Shown: positions 1 through 9,158, counted from the first letter of the stretch. The stretch is DNA of 64,000 nucleotides from Marininema halotolerans (GCF_900116235.1 NZ_FPAA01000003.1:248001-312000); one strand, 5' to 3'. Numbers and translations: made by a program. Notes: generated from the letters alone by a model not told the origin.

Positions 1-1
1 G

Positions 2-61
2 CTTCAAAAGATCTTACAAAGTGCCATCGATATAAAATTAGAAAATGATTTAACAGTTTGA
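2..61 (+). CDS. C-terminal end of a DUF2975 (YoaS-like) membrane protein, cut by the window edge
   Basis: Reading from base 2, 19 codons are open and end in a TGA at 59-61; the peptide ends in ENDLTV. Proteins of the DUF2975 family typically end in an E-N-D-L-T-I/V sequence, and in Bacillus subtilis the DUF2975 gene yoaS lies directly before yozG and yoaT. The two genes that follow here are YozG-like and YoaT-like, which supports the call. Only the tail is visible, so the rest of the protein and its start lie outside the window. Confidence 0.6.
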   Translation, partial: LQKILQSAIDIKLENDLTV

Positions 62-71
62 GGTGAATATC

Positions 72-287
72 ATGGCAATTATTATTAATATTGATGTGAT
101 GTTGGCTAAAAGGAAAATGAGCGTGACAACGCTATCGGAGAAAGTGGGAATCACCATGGCCAATCTGTCTAAATTGAAAACGGGCAAGGCAAAGGCTGTG
201 CGATTTTCAACCTTAGAGGCCATTTGTAATGCATTGGAATGCCAGCCGGGAGATATTTTAGAATACCAAGATGAGGAAGATGATTGA
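72..287 (+). CDS. yozG: small XRE/Cro-type transcriptional regulator (YozG-like)
   Basis: A 71-residue single-domain helix-turn-helix protein. Residues about 15-55 carry the Cro/C1 pattern (S-V-T-T-L-S-E-K-V-G-I-T, then N-L-S-K-L-K-T-G, then F-S-T-L-E-A-I-C-N-A-L-E-C-Q-P-G-D-I-L-E-Y), typical of the YozG/Cro family. The ATG at 72 is preferred to the GTG at 63, because that GTG is part of the ribosome binding site GAGGTG, six bases before 72. The binding site overlaps the stop of the preceding DUF2975 gene, so the genes are probably co-transcribed. It most likely regulates this membrane-protein operon; its ligand, if any, is unknown. Confidence 0.85.
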   Translation: MAIIINIDVMLAKRKMSVTTLSEKVGITMANLSKLKTGKAKAVRFSTLEAICNALECQPGDILEYQDEEDD

Positions 288-317
288 ACTTCGTAGAAGA
301 CGGTTGGAGGTACTCCA

Positions 318-1169
318 GTGAGAATGTTAAATCAGCTTGCGCGCTTCGGTTGGGAACAAGCGCTATCTTGTTTGTTTCCTGTTGTTATTTTTGTCTCCCT
401 GGCCGTTACACAAATCATACCCCTGCCCTTTCTACCCCGGTATGATTGGCTGCTTCTCATCTTTCTCTTGATGCAATGGTGGATGGTACGCTCGGGTATG
501 GAAACGCTGGATGAATTAAAAGTAATCACATTGTTCCATTTATTTGGGTTAGGACTTGAGCTTTACAAAGTGCACATGGGTTCTTGGGCATATCCAGAGG
601 AAGGTTATTCTAAATTTTTTGGGGTACCTTTGTATAGTGGATTTATGTATGCGAGTGTTGCAAGTTATCTATGCCAGGCCTGGAGAAGGTTAGAGGTTCA
701 GTTAGTAAAGTGGCCACCATTTTGGATGGCTACATCGCTTGCAGTGGCCATCTATTTAAATTTTTTTACCCACCACTATTGGGTGGATATGCGCTGGTGG
801 TTATCTGGACTGATCATCATTGTCTTTTGGCACTCACGCGTTACGTATTTACTCAATGGTGTTCGTTACCAAATGCCTCTAGCACTATCCTTTGTGCTGA
901 TCGGATTTTTTATTTGGATCGCCGAAAATATTGCGACCTTCTTTGGCGCTTGGCAATACCCTAATCAAAGAGAGGGATGGAGTCTTGTTCATCTAGGAAA
1001 GGTAAGTTCATGGCTCTTGTTAGTCATTGTCAGCTTTCTAATCGTGGCCACCTTAAAAATAGTGAAGGCAAACAAGCGGGTTGATTCTCTCCATTCGGAA
1101 GTTGATAAAAATGAAAATAATAGAGGGGATTCCTTCTTGGCAAAATCGACTCAGGTGGAAGGGATGTAA
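318..1169 (+). CDS. yoaT: DUF817 family integral membrane protein (YoaT-like)
   Basis: A 283-residue, very hydrophobic protein with about eight predicted membrane segments and many Trp and Tyr residues (for example VKWPPFWMATSLAV and HHYWVDMRWWLSG), matching the DUF817/YoaT family in length and pattern. The GTG at 318 follows GGAGG at 306-310 with a seven-base spacing. It lies 30 bases after the YozG-like regulator in the same order as in B. subtilis. The last 35 residues are polar and charged and extend beyond the conserved region. Biochemical function is unknown. Confidence 0.85.
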   Translation: MRMLNQLARFGWEQALSCLFPVVIFVSLAVTQIIPLPFLPRYDWLLLIFLLMQWWMVRSGMETLDELKVITLFHLFGLGLELYKVHMGSWAYPEEGYSKFFGVPLYSGFMYASVASYLCQAWRRLEVQLVKWPPFWMATSLAVAIYLNFFTHHYWVDMRWWLSGLIIIVFWHSRVTYLLNGVRYQMPLALSFVLIGFFIWIAENIATFFGAWQYPNQREGWSLVHLGKVSSWLLLVIVSFLIVATLKIVKANKRVDSLHSEVDKNENNRGDSFLAKSTQVEGM

Positions 1170-1209
1170 AATCGCTCTTCAAAAATCAAATCAATAGGGA
1201 TATCCATCG

Positions 1210-1240
1210 AAAAAGGCAGCCTTTTAATCGCTGTCTTTTT
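1210..1240 (+). terminator. Rho-independent terminator of the DUF2975-yozG-DUF817 operon
   Basis: An 11-bp stem with one G-U pair (1210-1220 with 1230-1240) around a nine-base loop; the 3' arm ends in five T residues. It lies 41 bases after the DUF817 stop codon. Confidence 0.75.
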
Positions 1241-1637
1241 CTATCATTTTCTCCAAAAGAGTACTTTTACTTTTCAAGTGTAAGAAGACATTGTAAGGTT
1301 TCTATCTCATGGGGTGTTGATCGGGTTCTACAAAAAAAGGAACTCGTTGTATCAGATGATCGATTGAAAATGAAGCAGTATTTTATTGGGAGATTGATTT
1401 TGTGTTGTAGTGATTTTCATCTTATCAGGAAAGCTAGGAATAACGTTTACTCTGAATGGCTCCTGTATTAACATAGGGATATTGGTGTATGGGAACGGGT
1501 TTCGCCTCGTCCTAACTGGAAACGTGTCTTGAATGATTAATTATCTTGATGATTTCAATGGATCGCTTCACCACACGAAGGAAGCGGATGACTTTGAGTG
1601 GATGCATCTGATTATTTTAGAAGAAGGGGATCTACCC
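1241..1637. other. intergenic region before the dynamin gene
   Basis: About 400 bases of AT-rich sequence containing the presumed promoter of the dynamin-like gene. No convincing -35/-10 pair, RNA motif or small gene was recognised. An ATG at 1533 opens the dynamin frame 35 codons early but has no ribosome binding site. Confidence 0.5.
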
Positions 1638-4600
1638 ATGCTGGATACCACTGATTTACAGGAAATTCATCGTTATTTATATCTCACGCAGAAATTGAAA
1701 GCGCACGGAGATTCACAGCGTGGGGAGAAGATGTTAGATCTTGCGAAAAAAGCCCGTTCCCAGGAGTTTGTGTTGGCCTTATGTGGGCATTTTTCGGCTG
1801 GGAAATCAACCATGTTAAACGCGTTATACGGTGAAGAGTTACTCCCGACCAGTCCAATCCCGACCAGTGCCAATGTGGTTGCCGTCCGAAAAGGGAAGGA
1901 CCGGGTTGTCCTGACACTACGGACTGGAGAGCGGTTGTTGTACAAAGGTGCCTATACTGAAGGTGAGTTAAAGGCACTGGCAAAGAACGGGGATGAGGTC
2001 GTTGCGGTTGATGTTTGGCGATCCACAGGGAATTTGCCAGATAAAACGGTGCTTCTTGATACGCCAGGTATCGACTCAACCGATGATGCGCACCGAGTGG
2101 CAACTGAGTCGGCTCTTCATCTTGCGGATGTCCTCTTCTACGCAATGGATTACAACCATGTCCAGTCCGAAGTGAACCTACAGTTTGTTAAAGAATTAAA
2201 GCAACGGGGAAAACGAGTGTATTTGGTGATTAATCAGATTGATAAACACCGTGACGAAGAGCTTTCTTTTGCTGACTATCAGCGAAGCGTGGAAAAGTCT
2301 TTTTCCGATTGGGATATTCATGTGGATGGGTATTTTTATACGTCTTTACGAGAGAAAGACCATCCCCATAATGAATGGGAACGGCTAAAGGCGACATTTT
2401 CCCATATGATGAAAGAACCCGGTGAGTGGGTAGCACGGAGCATCCGCCAAGAAGCAACGTATCTGATAGAAGAGCATATTTCGGATCAGGAGCATCGACT
2501 TGTAAGGGATGCTGGGACAGACCAATCTACCCAAGCTCTGTCTAACCTGGAACGAACTGTTGATATATTAAAGCAAGAAAGCGAAGGAATACAGCAAGAA
2601 TTAAATCAAAAAAAATCAAGTTTTCTCCGTACCATCGACGAGATTGTGAACAATGCGTATCTGTTCCCCTTTGAAATGCGGGAGAGGGCTAAGGCGTATT
2701 TAGAGACGAAGTTAACCGACTTTAAAGTCGGTATTCTATTTGCAAAGGGGAAAACTGAGCAGGAGCGAGAGCGTCGACGGAGGGTCTTTTATGAAGCGTT
2801 ATGTGAAGCAGTAGATAATCAACTGGATCGACATGTGCGCGAGGCGACTGTTCGTTTTTTGAAGGAGAACGGTGCGTATCAAGATGAGAGAGGTCAAGCA
2901 ATTTATGGGGCGGATCGCTCCTTTCAACCAGAGATGCTGGAGAGAATGGTAAAGGCAGGTGCTAGCTTAACTGGTGATTATGTACTGAAATATACTTCGG
3001 ATTTAGCTGCAGCGATTCAAGGGGCAAGCCAACGAGAAGCAAGGGTTTGGTTAGAACATTTCCTTGAGGAAATTGAGGGGCAGTTAAGGAGCCGATTTGA
3101 TGAAGTAAATGGGCGCCTATACGAAATGGAAGAACGTCTAGTGGCTCAACGTAAGATTGCCCAGCAACAAGAAGAGCTTACTTCCTATCATACGCAATTA
3201 ATGGAAGTGCTCTTCTCGGATGTGCCTAGCGAAAAAAAGCTGACAGAAGAAGAGCGAAATGCATTGGGTTTTGATGACGTTGAGAACGAGTCGGGGGATA
3301 CGATAACGGCTTCCCTTGCCGATTTGATTTCATCAGAAATCCCCTCTGTTGCAGAAAGTGAACCAGTCTCCTCGATGAAAGAAGTGCCAAGAGACCAAGA
3401 AGAGAAGGAGCCGTTAGTAACGGATGAACCTGAACAACTTGTCCTTGCGAGTGTGCAAAGGGTCGAAGCGATTTTAAAAGGCGTAACGATTGAGAGTTTA
3501 TCCGTTTATCGCAAAGAATTGGCAAATAAACGAAAGCGAGCGACAGAACGGAAATTTACGGTGGCCCTTTTTGGCGCCTTTAGCGCAGGCAAATCTTCCT
3601 TTGCTAACGCCTTGATGGGGGAAGCCATTTTACCGGTCTCGCCCAATCCGACAACCGCAGCAATTAACCGAATCGGGCCCCCCACAGAGGATCACCCCCA
3701 CGGGGAAGCCGTGATCACCTTTAAAACCGCTGAAACACTATTGGAGGATTTAAAGCAAATTTATCGGTTGTTCCATCTGCAAATTGAAACATTAGCGGAA
3801 GGTTTGCAAGGCATTTCCGCATTGCTCAACAAGCCAATTACTCACCCTCGTCAAAAAACCGCCCTTCCCTTCTTGCAAGCTGTTGGTGAAGGATATGAAC
3901 GTTTCGCCGAACGACTCGGCCATACGGTGACTCTTCCTCTTGATGAGTGGTCATCTTGGGTGGCACAGGAAGATAAAGCGTGTTTTGTGGAGGTTGCGGA
4001 TCTCTACTATGATTGTCCGCTAACCCAGCAAGGAGTTACGCTCGTGGATACTCCAGGGGCGGATTCGATCCATGCACGGCATACGGATGTTGCTTTTCGT
4101 TATATTAAAGAAGCGGACGCTATCCTCTTTGTTACCTACTACAATCATGCCTTTTCTCGGGCCGACCGAGAATTCCTCATTCAACTTGGTCGGGTGAAGG
4201 ATGCCTTCTCGATGGATAAGATGTTTTTCCTGATGAACGCTGCGGATTTAGCGGCTTCTGAGGAAGAGAAGCAAGGGGTCCTCCGATATATCCAAGACCA
4301 GCTTCTTTCCTACGGGATACGGAATCCACGTCTCTATCCGGTTTCAAGTTTACTCGCCTTACAGGAAAAGAACGGTCAGCACCTTGAACAACCTTCAGGA
4401 ATGGCTTCCTTTGAAGACGCTTTTTACCGCTTCTTAAGTAGCGATTTACAAACGGTTTCCCTGCATAGTCTTCAAGAGGGTGTGAAAAGAGCCCTGGGGA
4501 TGATGCGAAGTTTGCACGAAGCAGCTCGGCAAGGAAATGATGAAAAAGAGCGGCAACGAGAGCAACTTCAATCCCAACTCAACGCTTTTCAGAACCTGGT

Positions 4601-5333
4601 GGAAAAGGTGGATGGCGGAGCGGAGGAATATGCACTCCGCCGTGAAATTGAGGAACTTCTTTACTATGTTCGTCAGCGAATGTTTCTGCGCTATAAAGAT
4701 GTCTTTGGAGAAATCTTTAGTCCGGGGGTGTTGCGGGAGGATCGTGGTGATATAAAGGAGATTTTTCGTTCATGCATCTTGGAATTGATCGATTTTCTAC
4801 GCCATGATTTGACACAAGAACTTCGGGCAACCTCCCTTCGCATAGAAGGGTGGGAGCGTCATCGTCTGACTGAGCAAGCCCATCAATTCGCTTTAGCGAG
4901 TCAACAAATTAATTCCGAGTTGCTCCTTTCCGAGGAACCTACCTTGTCGGTGGCCATTCTTGAGTGGGAGACGCCATTTCCAACATTGTCACTCGACTCC
5001 TTTAAGAAGATCACAAACTCCTTTAAAGGGAGTAAATCCTTTTTTGCCAAGGATGATAAGGCACGAATTCGCGAAGAGATGAAGGAAATATTGGAGTCGG
5101 CTGTGCAAGGGTATGCGGAGTGGGCGAATGAGAAGATGTACCTTCATTATCAAGAAGCGTGGCGGAATGCCCTGGTAAACATGAAAGAACAAGCACAACT
5201 TGAAGGAACACGTTGGTTTCGTGGACTTCTTGGTGCTTTGACAGAGCAACAGGATCCAAGTCTCCTCGAAGGAAAAGTCATTGCTTTAGAGAAAGAAGTC
5301 ACAGAAATGGCAAGGATTTTGCATCGAAAGTAA
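1638..5333 (+). CDS. dynA: bacterial dynamin-like GTPase with two fused dynamin modules (DynA type)
   Basis: A large membrane-associated GTPase with two complete dynamin modules in one chain of about 1231 residues, as in B. subtilis DynA (1193 residues). Module 1 has a P-loop GHFSAGKST near residue 50, switch DTPGIDST and base-recognition NQID. Module 2 begins near residue 645 with GAFSAGKSS and has DTPGADS. Both are followed by long charged helical stretches expected to form dynamin stalks. DynA-family proteins fuse membranes and act in membrane repair and phage tolerance. The ATG at 1638 is chosen because AAGAAGGGGA lies seven bases upstream; an in-frame ATG at 1533 would add 35 residues without homology or a binding site. 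The gene appears monocistronic. Confidence 0.9.
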   Translation: MLDTTDLQEIHRYLYLTQKLKAHGDSQRGEKMLDLAKKARSQEFVLALCGHFSAGKSTMLNALYGEELLPTSPIPTSANVVAVRKGKDRVVLTLRTGERLLYKGAYTEGELKALAKNGDEVVAVDVWRSTGNLPDKTVLLDTPGIDSTDDAHRVATESALHLADVLFYAMDYNHVQSEVNLQFVKELKQRGKRVYLVINQIDKHRDEELSFADYQRSVEKSFSDWDIHVDGYFYTSLREKDHPHNEWERLKATFSHMMKEPGEWVARSIRQEATYLIEEHISDQEHRLVRDAGTDQSTQALSNLERTVDILKQESEGIQQELNQKKSSFLRTIDEIVNNAYLFPFEMRERAKAYLETKLTDFKVGILFAKGKTEQERERRRRVFYEALCEAVDNQLDRHVREATVRFLKENGAYQDERGQAIYGADRSFQPEMLERMVKAGASLTGDYVLKYTSDLAAAIQGASQREARVWLEHFLEEIEGQLRSRFDEVNGRLYEMEERLVAQRKIAQQQEELTSYHTQLMEVLFSDVPSEKKLTEEERNALGFDDVENESGDTITASLADLISSEIPSVAESEPVSSMKEVPRDQEEKEPLVTDEPEQLVLASVQRVEAILKGVTIESLSVYRKELANKRKRATERKFTVALFGAFSAGKSSFANALMGEAILPVSPNPTTAAINRIGPPTEDHPHGEAVITFKTAETLLEDLKQIYRLFHLQIETLAEGLQGISALLNKPITHPRQKTALPFLQAVGEGYERFAERLGHTVTLPLDEWSSWVAQEDKACFVEVADLYYDCPLTQQGVTLVDTPGADSIHARHTDVAFRYIKEADAILFVTYYNHAFSRADREFLIQLGRVKDAFSMDKMFFLMNAADLAASEEEKQGVLRYIQDQLLSYGIRNPRLYPVSSLLALQEKNGQHLEQPSGMASFEDAFYRFLSSDLQTVSLHSLQEGVKRALGMMRSLHEAARQGNDEKERQREQLQSQLNAFQNLVEKVDGGAEEYALRREIEELLYYVRQRMFLRYKDVFGEIFSPGVLREDRGDIKEIFRSCILELIDFLRHDLTQELRATSLRIEGWERHRLTEQAHQFALASQQINSELLLSEEPTLSVAILEWETPFPTLSLDSFKKITNSFKGSKSFFAKDDKARIREEMKEILESAVQGYAEWANEKMYLHYQEAWRNALVNMKEQAQLEGTRWFRGLLGALTEQQDPSLLEGKVIALEKEVTEMARILHRK

Positions 5334-5460
5334 CAAGAAGTGAGCCCATGGTATTTGCTATCAACACGTTACGGAAGAAACAGGTAAACGATTCGATGAC
5401 TGCACGCAACTACCGTCGTCAATCATGCCATAATAAATAGAGTTTCAGTAGGATCAAAAA

Positions 5461-5491
5461 TCGCTCGTTCCGTAGGGGAGGGCGACTTTTT
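5461..5491 (+). terminator. probable terminator of the dynamin gene
   Basis: TCGCTC at 5461-5466 pairs with GGGCGA at 5480-5485 (one G-U pair), followed by C and a run of five T. Between it and the dynamin stop there is only a 30-codon ORF (5348-5440) with weak coding support. Confidence 0.6.
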
Positions 5492-5536
5492 GTAAACATT
5501 AATCGATCGATGGAATGAAGCGAAGAAGGTGAACCG

Positions 5537-6457
5537 TTGCGTAAGCGTGTAAAATGGATAGGGATGTTGGTGATCGTGACATTGCTAATGATCGGAGGCA
5601 TCGTATATGGGTTGATTCCGTATTCTCCCATACCTGATCCACAACCAAAATCCAGCCGAATGACTTCTCAACAAAAGCAAAACAAAGTCAAAGACAAAGA
5701 GATGCCTTCTTCTCCTTCTATGCATCTTTCACAAGAGAGAGTAAATCACGTACTCAAAAAGTATGAGGATCGTACGCCGACTTATTGGGGAGAAAAAGTG
5801 CCGGGTGTCAGGCTACGTTTACCTACTAAGGAACGGGTAATGGCCCTTACCTTTGACGCGTGCGGAGGTGCAAAGGGAAGTCAAGTGGATGAAGGTCTTC
5901 TTCGATACTTGGCGAGTGAAAAAATCCCTGCTACCCTATTTATTAATAGCCGGTGGATCGATGCGAATCCGAAACGATTTCGTCAGTTGGCTAAGAATCC
6001 ACTATTTGAAATAGCCAATCATGGTACCGAACATCGTCCTTTATCAGTCAATGGACGATCCATCTATGGCATAAAAGGAACGAAAAGTTTAAAGGATGCC
6101 CTTGATGAAATCGTAACCAACCAGCGTAAAATTGCTTCCATCACAGGGAAAATGCCGCGATACTTTCGATCTGGGACGGCCTATTATGATGATGTCACAG
6201 TGGCTGCCGCCAAGGAGTTAGGGATTGAGGTGGTTAATTTCAATATCCTAGGGGATGCAGGGGCGACCTATAATCGGTTACAGGTGAAAGAAGCACTATT
6301 TCATGCACGTCCAGGATCGATTGTGATCGGTCATATGAATCACCCTGAGGGAGAAACCGCAGAGGGGATACGTGATGCGGTACCCTTACTGCGTAAGAAA
6401 GGATACCGCTTTGTAAAGATAGAGGATATAGAGAAGCACAGCGAAAAAGTCCACTAA
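5537..6457 (+). CDS. membrane-anchored polysaccharide deacetylase (NodB domain, carbohydrate esterase 4)
   Basis: A 306-residue protein with an N-terminal signal anchor (about residues 6-28), a Ser/Gln/Lys-rich linker to about residue 60, and a NodB homology domain from about 95 to the end. Visible motifs are T-F-D-A-C (motif 1, with Ala-Cys where many members have Asp-Asp), N-H-G-T-E-H (the metal-binding H-x3-H) and R-S-G-T-A-Y-Y-D (motif 3). The family removes acetyl groups from peptidoglycan or other cell-wall polysaccharides outside the membrane. The second Asp of motif 1, usually a metal ligand, is replaced, so metal binding may differ, although many Bacillota homologues have TFDAC. The start is a TTG, six bases after AAGGTG. 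Substrate is not predictable. Confidence 0.85.
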   Translation: MRKRVKWIGMLVIVTLLMIGGIVYGLIPYSPIPDPQPKSSRMTSQQKQNKVKDKEMPSSPSMHLSQERVNHVLKKYEDRTPTYWGEKVPGVRLRLPTKERVMALTFDACGGAKGSQVDEGLLRYLASEKIPATLFINSRWIDANPKRFRQLAKNPLFEIANHGTEHRPLSVNGRSIYGIKGTKSLKDALDEIVTNQRKIASITGKMPRYFRSGTAYYDDVTVAAAKELGIEVVNFNILGDAGATYNRLQVKEALFHARPGSIVIGHMNHPEGETAEGIRDAVPLLRKKGYRFVKIEDIEKHSEKVH

Positions 6458-6474
6458 CAAAGTGGGCTTTTTCG
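6442..6474 (+). terminator. terminator overlapping the deacetylase stop codon
   Basis: A 14-bp stem (6442-6455 with 6461-6474, one G-U pair) around loop AACAA. The TAA stop at 6455-6457 sits at the loop edge, and the 3' arm contains five T. It separates the deacetylase from the convergent ACT-like genes. Confidence 0.75.
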
Positions 6475-6514
6475 TCGCTGATGATTTGACAGGAGGTAGA
6501 CCAATTTCCAAAAA

Positions 6515-7003
6515 TCAAGGGCAACGGGTGGGGCACTGGGGAATAGGCGTCATGCGCAGGATACGCAAAGCTCTCGAAATATTTCGATTGGCGACATCAA
6601 AATAAATATAGGTATTTTCACCGATATATTCATTGCTAATTCGCATTTTACAATAAAGCGCATTATTAAACGTGCGAATGACGCCAGGGATACCAGAGAA
6701 GTCACCCCTCGCTTGAATCACTTTCTTTTCACGAAAAGGAATGCCCAGGTTCTTTAAGACGTTCCGAGTTTTAACCAAGTCTCTCCTTCTTTCAACATTG
6801 GGTTGAGAGACAACAACGCGAACACGTCGACGTCTACCAATGGCTGTCTCAAGAATTCCAGTAATACTTACGTTTCGGTCAGCTAGGCCACTTAAAAAGC
6901 AAGCATACGTCCTTGGTGTGGCGGAGAAGTTAAATTGGGTACGTATAAAAAACCGTGGACCACTCCCTCCGGAGATCTGAATGGGGCGCTTTCTATGAAT
7001 CAT
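6515..7003 (-). CDS. hypothetical ACT-like protein, copy 2 of a tandem pair
   Basis: A 162-residue protein without a recognised family name. Its predicted order beta (FFIRTQFN), helix (TPRTYACFLSGLAD), beta (SITGILETA), beta (RVRVVVSQP), helix (RRDLVKTRNVLKNLG), beta (KKVIQAR) is the ACT-fold order. A second, shorter unit follows (IPGVIRTFNNAL, then NTYIYFDVA). ACT domains bind small ligands, usually amino acids, but here there is no catalytic partner. The ATG at 7003 is preferred over the GTG at 7009 because the GGGGGGTG binding site would overlap the latter. It lies downstream of copy 1 in the same direction and is about 80 percent identical to it at protein level (estimated by eye). Confidence 0.7.
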   Translation of the reverse strand: MIHRKRPIQISGGSGPRFFIRTQFNFSATPRTYACFLSGLADRNVSITGILETAIGRRRRVRVVVSQPNVERRRDLVKTRNVLKNLGIPFREKKVIQARGDFSGIPGVIRTFNNALYCKMRISNEYIGENTYIYFDVANRNISRALRILRMTPIPQCPTRCP

Positions 7004-7049
7004 GTTCACCCCCCTCTCTAAGGAGTTGGATTATCAATGGGCATGTCAA

Positions 7050-7544
7050 TTATGGGCAATTCGTGGGGCATTGAGGAGGGCTCATCATACGTAGAATACG
7101 GAGGGCTTGCGGAATATTTCGATTGGCTACGTCAATATAAATATAGCTGTTTTCACCAATATAGGTGTTGCTGATTCGCATTTTACAATAAAGCGCATTA
7201 TTAAAAGAACGAATGACCCCAGGGACTCCCGTGGGAATGTTAATCACTCTGGCTTGAATCACTTTCGTTTCACGAAAAGGAATGCCCAGGTTCTTTAAGA
7301 CGTTCCGAGTTTTAACCAAGTCTCTCCTTCTTTCAACATTTGGTTGAGAGACAACAACGCGAACACGTCGACGTCTACCAATGACTGTCTCAAGAATCCC
7401 AGTAATACTTACGTTTCGATCAGCTAGGCCGCTTAAAAAGCAAGCATACGTCCTTGGTGTGGCGGAGAAGTTAAATTGGGTACGTACAAAAAAGCCCGAT
7501 GCGTTTCCCCCAGAAAGTTGTATGGGGTGGTTTTTACTCGCCAA
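7050..7544 (-). CDS. hypothetical ACT-like protein, copy 1 of a tandem pair
   Basis: A 164-residue paralogue of the downstream gene with the same two-unit ACT-like layout. Residues 17-100 are almost identical to copy 2; the differences cluster in the first 16 residues, the segment after VIQAR (VINIPTGVPGVI against GDFSGIPGVI) and the C terminus. The start is a TTG with AGGAAG about six bases upstream. The 46-base gap to copy 2 has no terminator, so both are probably one transcript. The C-terminal Cys pattern (C-P-T-N-C-P) is shared. Function unknown; a sporulation or surface role is possible but unsupported by any motif. Confidence 0.7.
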   Translation of the reverse strand: MASKNHPIQLSGGNASGFFVRTQFNFSATPRTYACFLSGLADRNVSITGILETVIGRRRRVRVVVSQPNVERRRDLVKTRNVLKNLGIPFRETKVIQARVINIPTGVPGVIRSFNNALYCKMRISNTYIGENSYIYIDVANRNIPQALRILRMMSPPQCPTNCP

Positions 7545-7827
7545 GTCTTCTTCCTCGCTTTCAGTGTCATTCTATATTCAATAGTATGAAGGAAGAGATT
7601 TGCAGGCACGGCGGTTCATCTATCTTTCTTTAACAAATGTGCTATTGAACCGATGCGCATTTTTATCTGTTTGCAAGGGGACCCTTGAGAATCTCCATCG
7701 GACATTTGACTGAGAAAGGAAGGGTCGATCGGAGGAGAAGGGCATTCCTTCAATGATCTGATGCGGTTTGCAATCGTGGATGATAAGCTTTAGATAGTTT
7801 ATGGGATAGAGAGAGGAGAACGTTTTT

Positions 7828-9063
7828 ATGAGAGGGCTTCACTATCCCCCTAACCTGTGGAAGTTAATTGTTGCAAATATGACTTCTGCAATTGGATCAG
7901 GGATTACAGGGGTAGCTGTACCATGGATGTTGATTGCGCAAGAGGGTGGCAAGGAGATTTATGGTTGGTTTATGTTGGGGATGACGGGGGTTTCATTTCT
8001 ACTTGCTCCGTGGGTAGGCGTGATAGTCGATCGCTTCCGGAGGCGGAATATTTTAATGGTCAATCAGTTACTTGGGATAGGATTAACTCTTCCCTTTGCG
8101 ATATGGGGAATGCTGGGGGGAGAATACGGGGCCTGGCATTTCATAATAATCAGTGCGGGAAGTTTTCTTTACTATACGATTCACTATCCCACGCAATTTG
8201 CTTTTGTCCAATTGCTTGTCAGTCCTAAGCAATATACATCGGTCAATAGTGTGTTGGAAGTGCAAGGGCAAGCAGGTGCCATGATCAGTGGAGGATTAAG
8301 TGTATGGCTCATTGAAATTTGGGAACTCTCTACCATTTTATTCGTTGATGCGATGACCTTTGGGATTAGCTTTTTAATGATTTTACTCATCAGCTTTAAA
8401 GAGGCGAATAGCGGGGAAGGGAAGCGGATTACCTGGCTTAAGGATATGAAAGAGGGCTTTCAATGGCTACGTCATCAACCGAAACTGACCTTTTTTCTCC
8501 TCTTCGCTTTATTTCCATTCCTCGGTGTGATGGCGGGCAACTATCTGAATCCCATCTTTGTTCAACATACATTAGGTGATGGTGCATCAACCCTAGCGGG
8601 AGGAGAGATGGTTTATGCTGTAGGAGCAGTATTGGCTGGTTTTTCTCTACCATTTTTCATCCGGCGCATGACGACCAGGCGGATCATTCGCTGGATGGTT
8701 GTCATATTTGCGATTGCTACATGGGGGATCGCATGGTTCCCAATCACCTTCGTATTTCTTGCGATGGAGCTCTTTCAAGGTTTGGGGAATGCAGGTACCC
8801 GTATTGCTCGAAATACACTGATCATGGAGTGGGTACCCAATGCGATGATTGGGAGAGTCCATAGCTTTTTAAATGGGATAGGCTATCTTCTTCGTATGCT
8901 GATATTGGGTAGTTTTACCCAAGTAGTGGTCGTTAGGGGAGCCAGTTACGCCTATATGATGTTGGCGGTTCTGATGACATTCGCTGCAATCGCCGTTCTG
9001 GGATTAAGTGGTTGGCTACGAAGGGAACCGAGCACCCATGTGATGCCTCAAAAAGCGGGTTAA
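7828..9063 (+). CDS. MFS transporter (drug/efflux type)
   Basis: A 411-residue protein with about twelve membrane segments. The loop after helix 2 has G-V-I-V-D-R-F-R-R-R-N, matching the MFS cytoplasmic signature G-x3-D-R-x-R-R. The N-terminal pattern (LWKLIVANMTSAIGSGITGVAVPWMLIA) resembles the MFS_3/macrolide-efflux (MefA-like) group. It probably exports a hydrophobic compound by proton antiport. The ATG follows GAGAGGAG at a suitable distance. It is monocistronic and convergent with the next MFS gene; no neighbouring regulator reveals a substrate. Confidence 0.85.
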   Translation: MRGLHYPPNLWKLIVANMTSAIGSGITGVAVPWMLIAQEGGKEIYGWFMLGMTGVSFLLAPWVGVIVDRFRRRNILMVNQLLGIGLTLPFAIWGMLGGEYGAWHFIIISAGSFLYYTIHYPTQFAFVQLLVSPKQYTSVNSVLEVQGQAGAMISGGLSVWLIEIWELSTILFVDAMTFGISFLMILLISFKEANSGEGKRITWLKDMKEGFQWLRHQPKLTFFLLFALFPFLGVMAGNYLNPIFVQHTLGDGASTLAGGEMVYAVGAVLAGFSLPFFIRRMTTRRIIRWMVVIFAIATWGIAWFPITFVFLAMELFQGLGNAGTRIARNTLIMEWVPNAMIGRVHSFLNGIGYLLRMLILGSFTQVVVVRGASYAYMMLAVLMTFAAIAVLGLSGWLRREPSTHVMPQKAG

Positions 9064-9089
9064 TGAAAAGAACGTAGGCAAGCGTAAGC

Positions 9090-9128
9090 GGACGCCCTTT
9101 TCTATGGGAAGTACAGAAAAGGGCGTCC
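9090..9128. terminator. hairpin between two convergent MFS genes
   Basis: A perfect 14-bp stem (9090-9103 with 9115-9128) and 11-base loop between genes that end at 9063 (+) and 9159 (-). There is no clear T run on either side, so it may act as a bidirectional terminator or a 3'-end stabiliser. Confidence 0.6.
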
Positions 9129-9158
9129 TTGGTGTGAAAGGGGGGAATTAGCACCGAT

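Larger units (their letters stand above)
6515..7544 (-). repeat. tandem gene duplication (about 490-bp direct repeat)
   Basis: The coding segments 6515-7003 and 7050-7544 align along their whole length; the stretch around 6735-6910 is nearly identical to 7275-7450. Short indels lie in the middle and at the ends. This is a recent tandem duplication of one gene, with no transposase or terminal inverted repeats nearby. Confidence 0.85.

Noticed and set aside
5348-5440. 30-codon ORF after the dynamin gene
   Set aside because: The only upstream purine-rich stretch is weak, the composition is arginine/asparagine-rich without hydrophobic core, and it lies before the dynamin terminator; more likely transcript tail than a gene.
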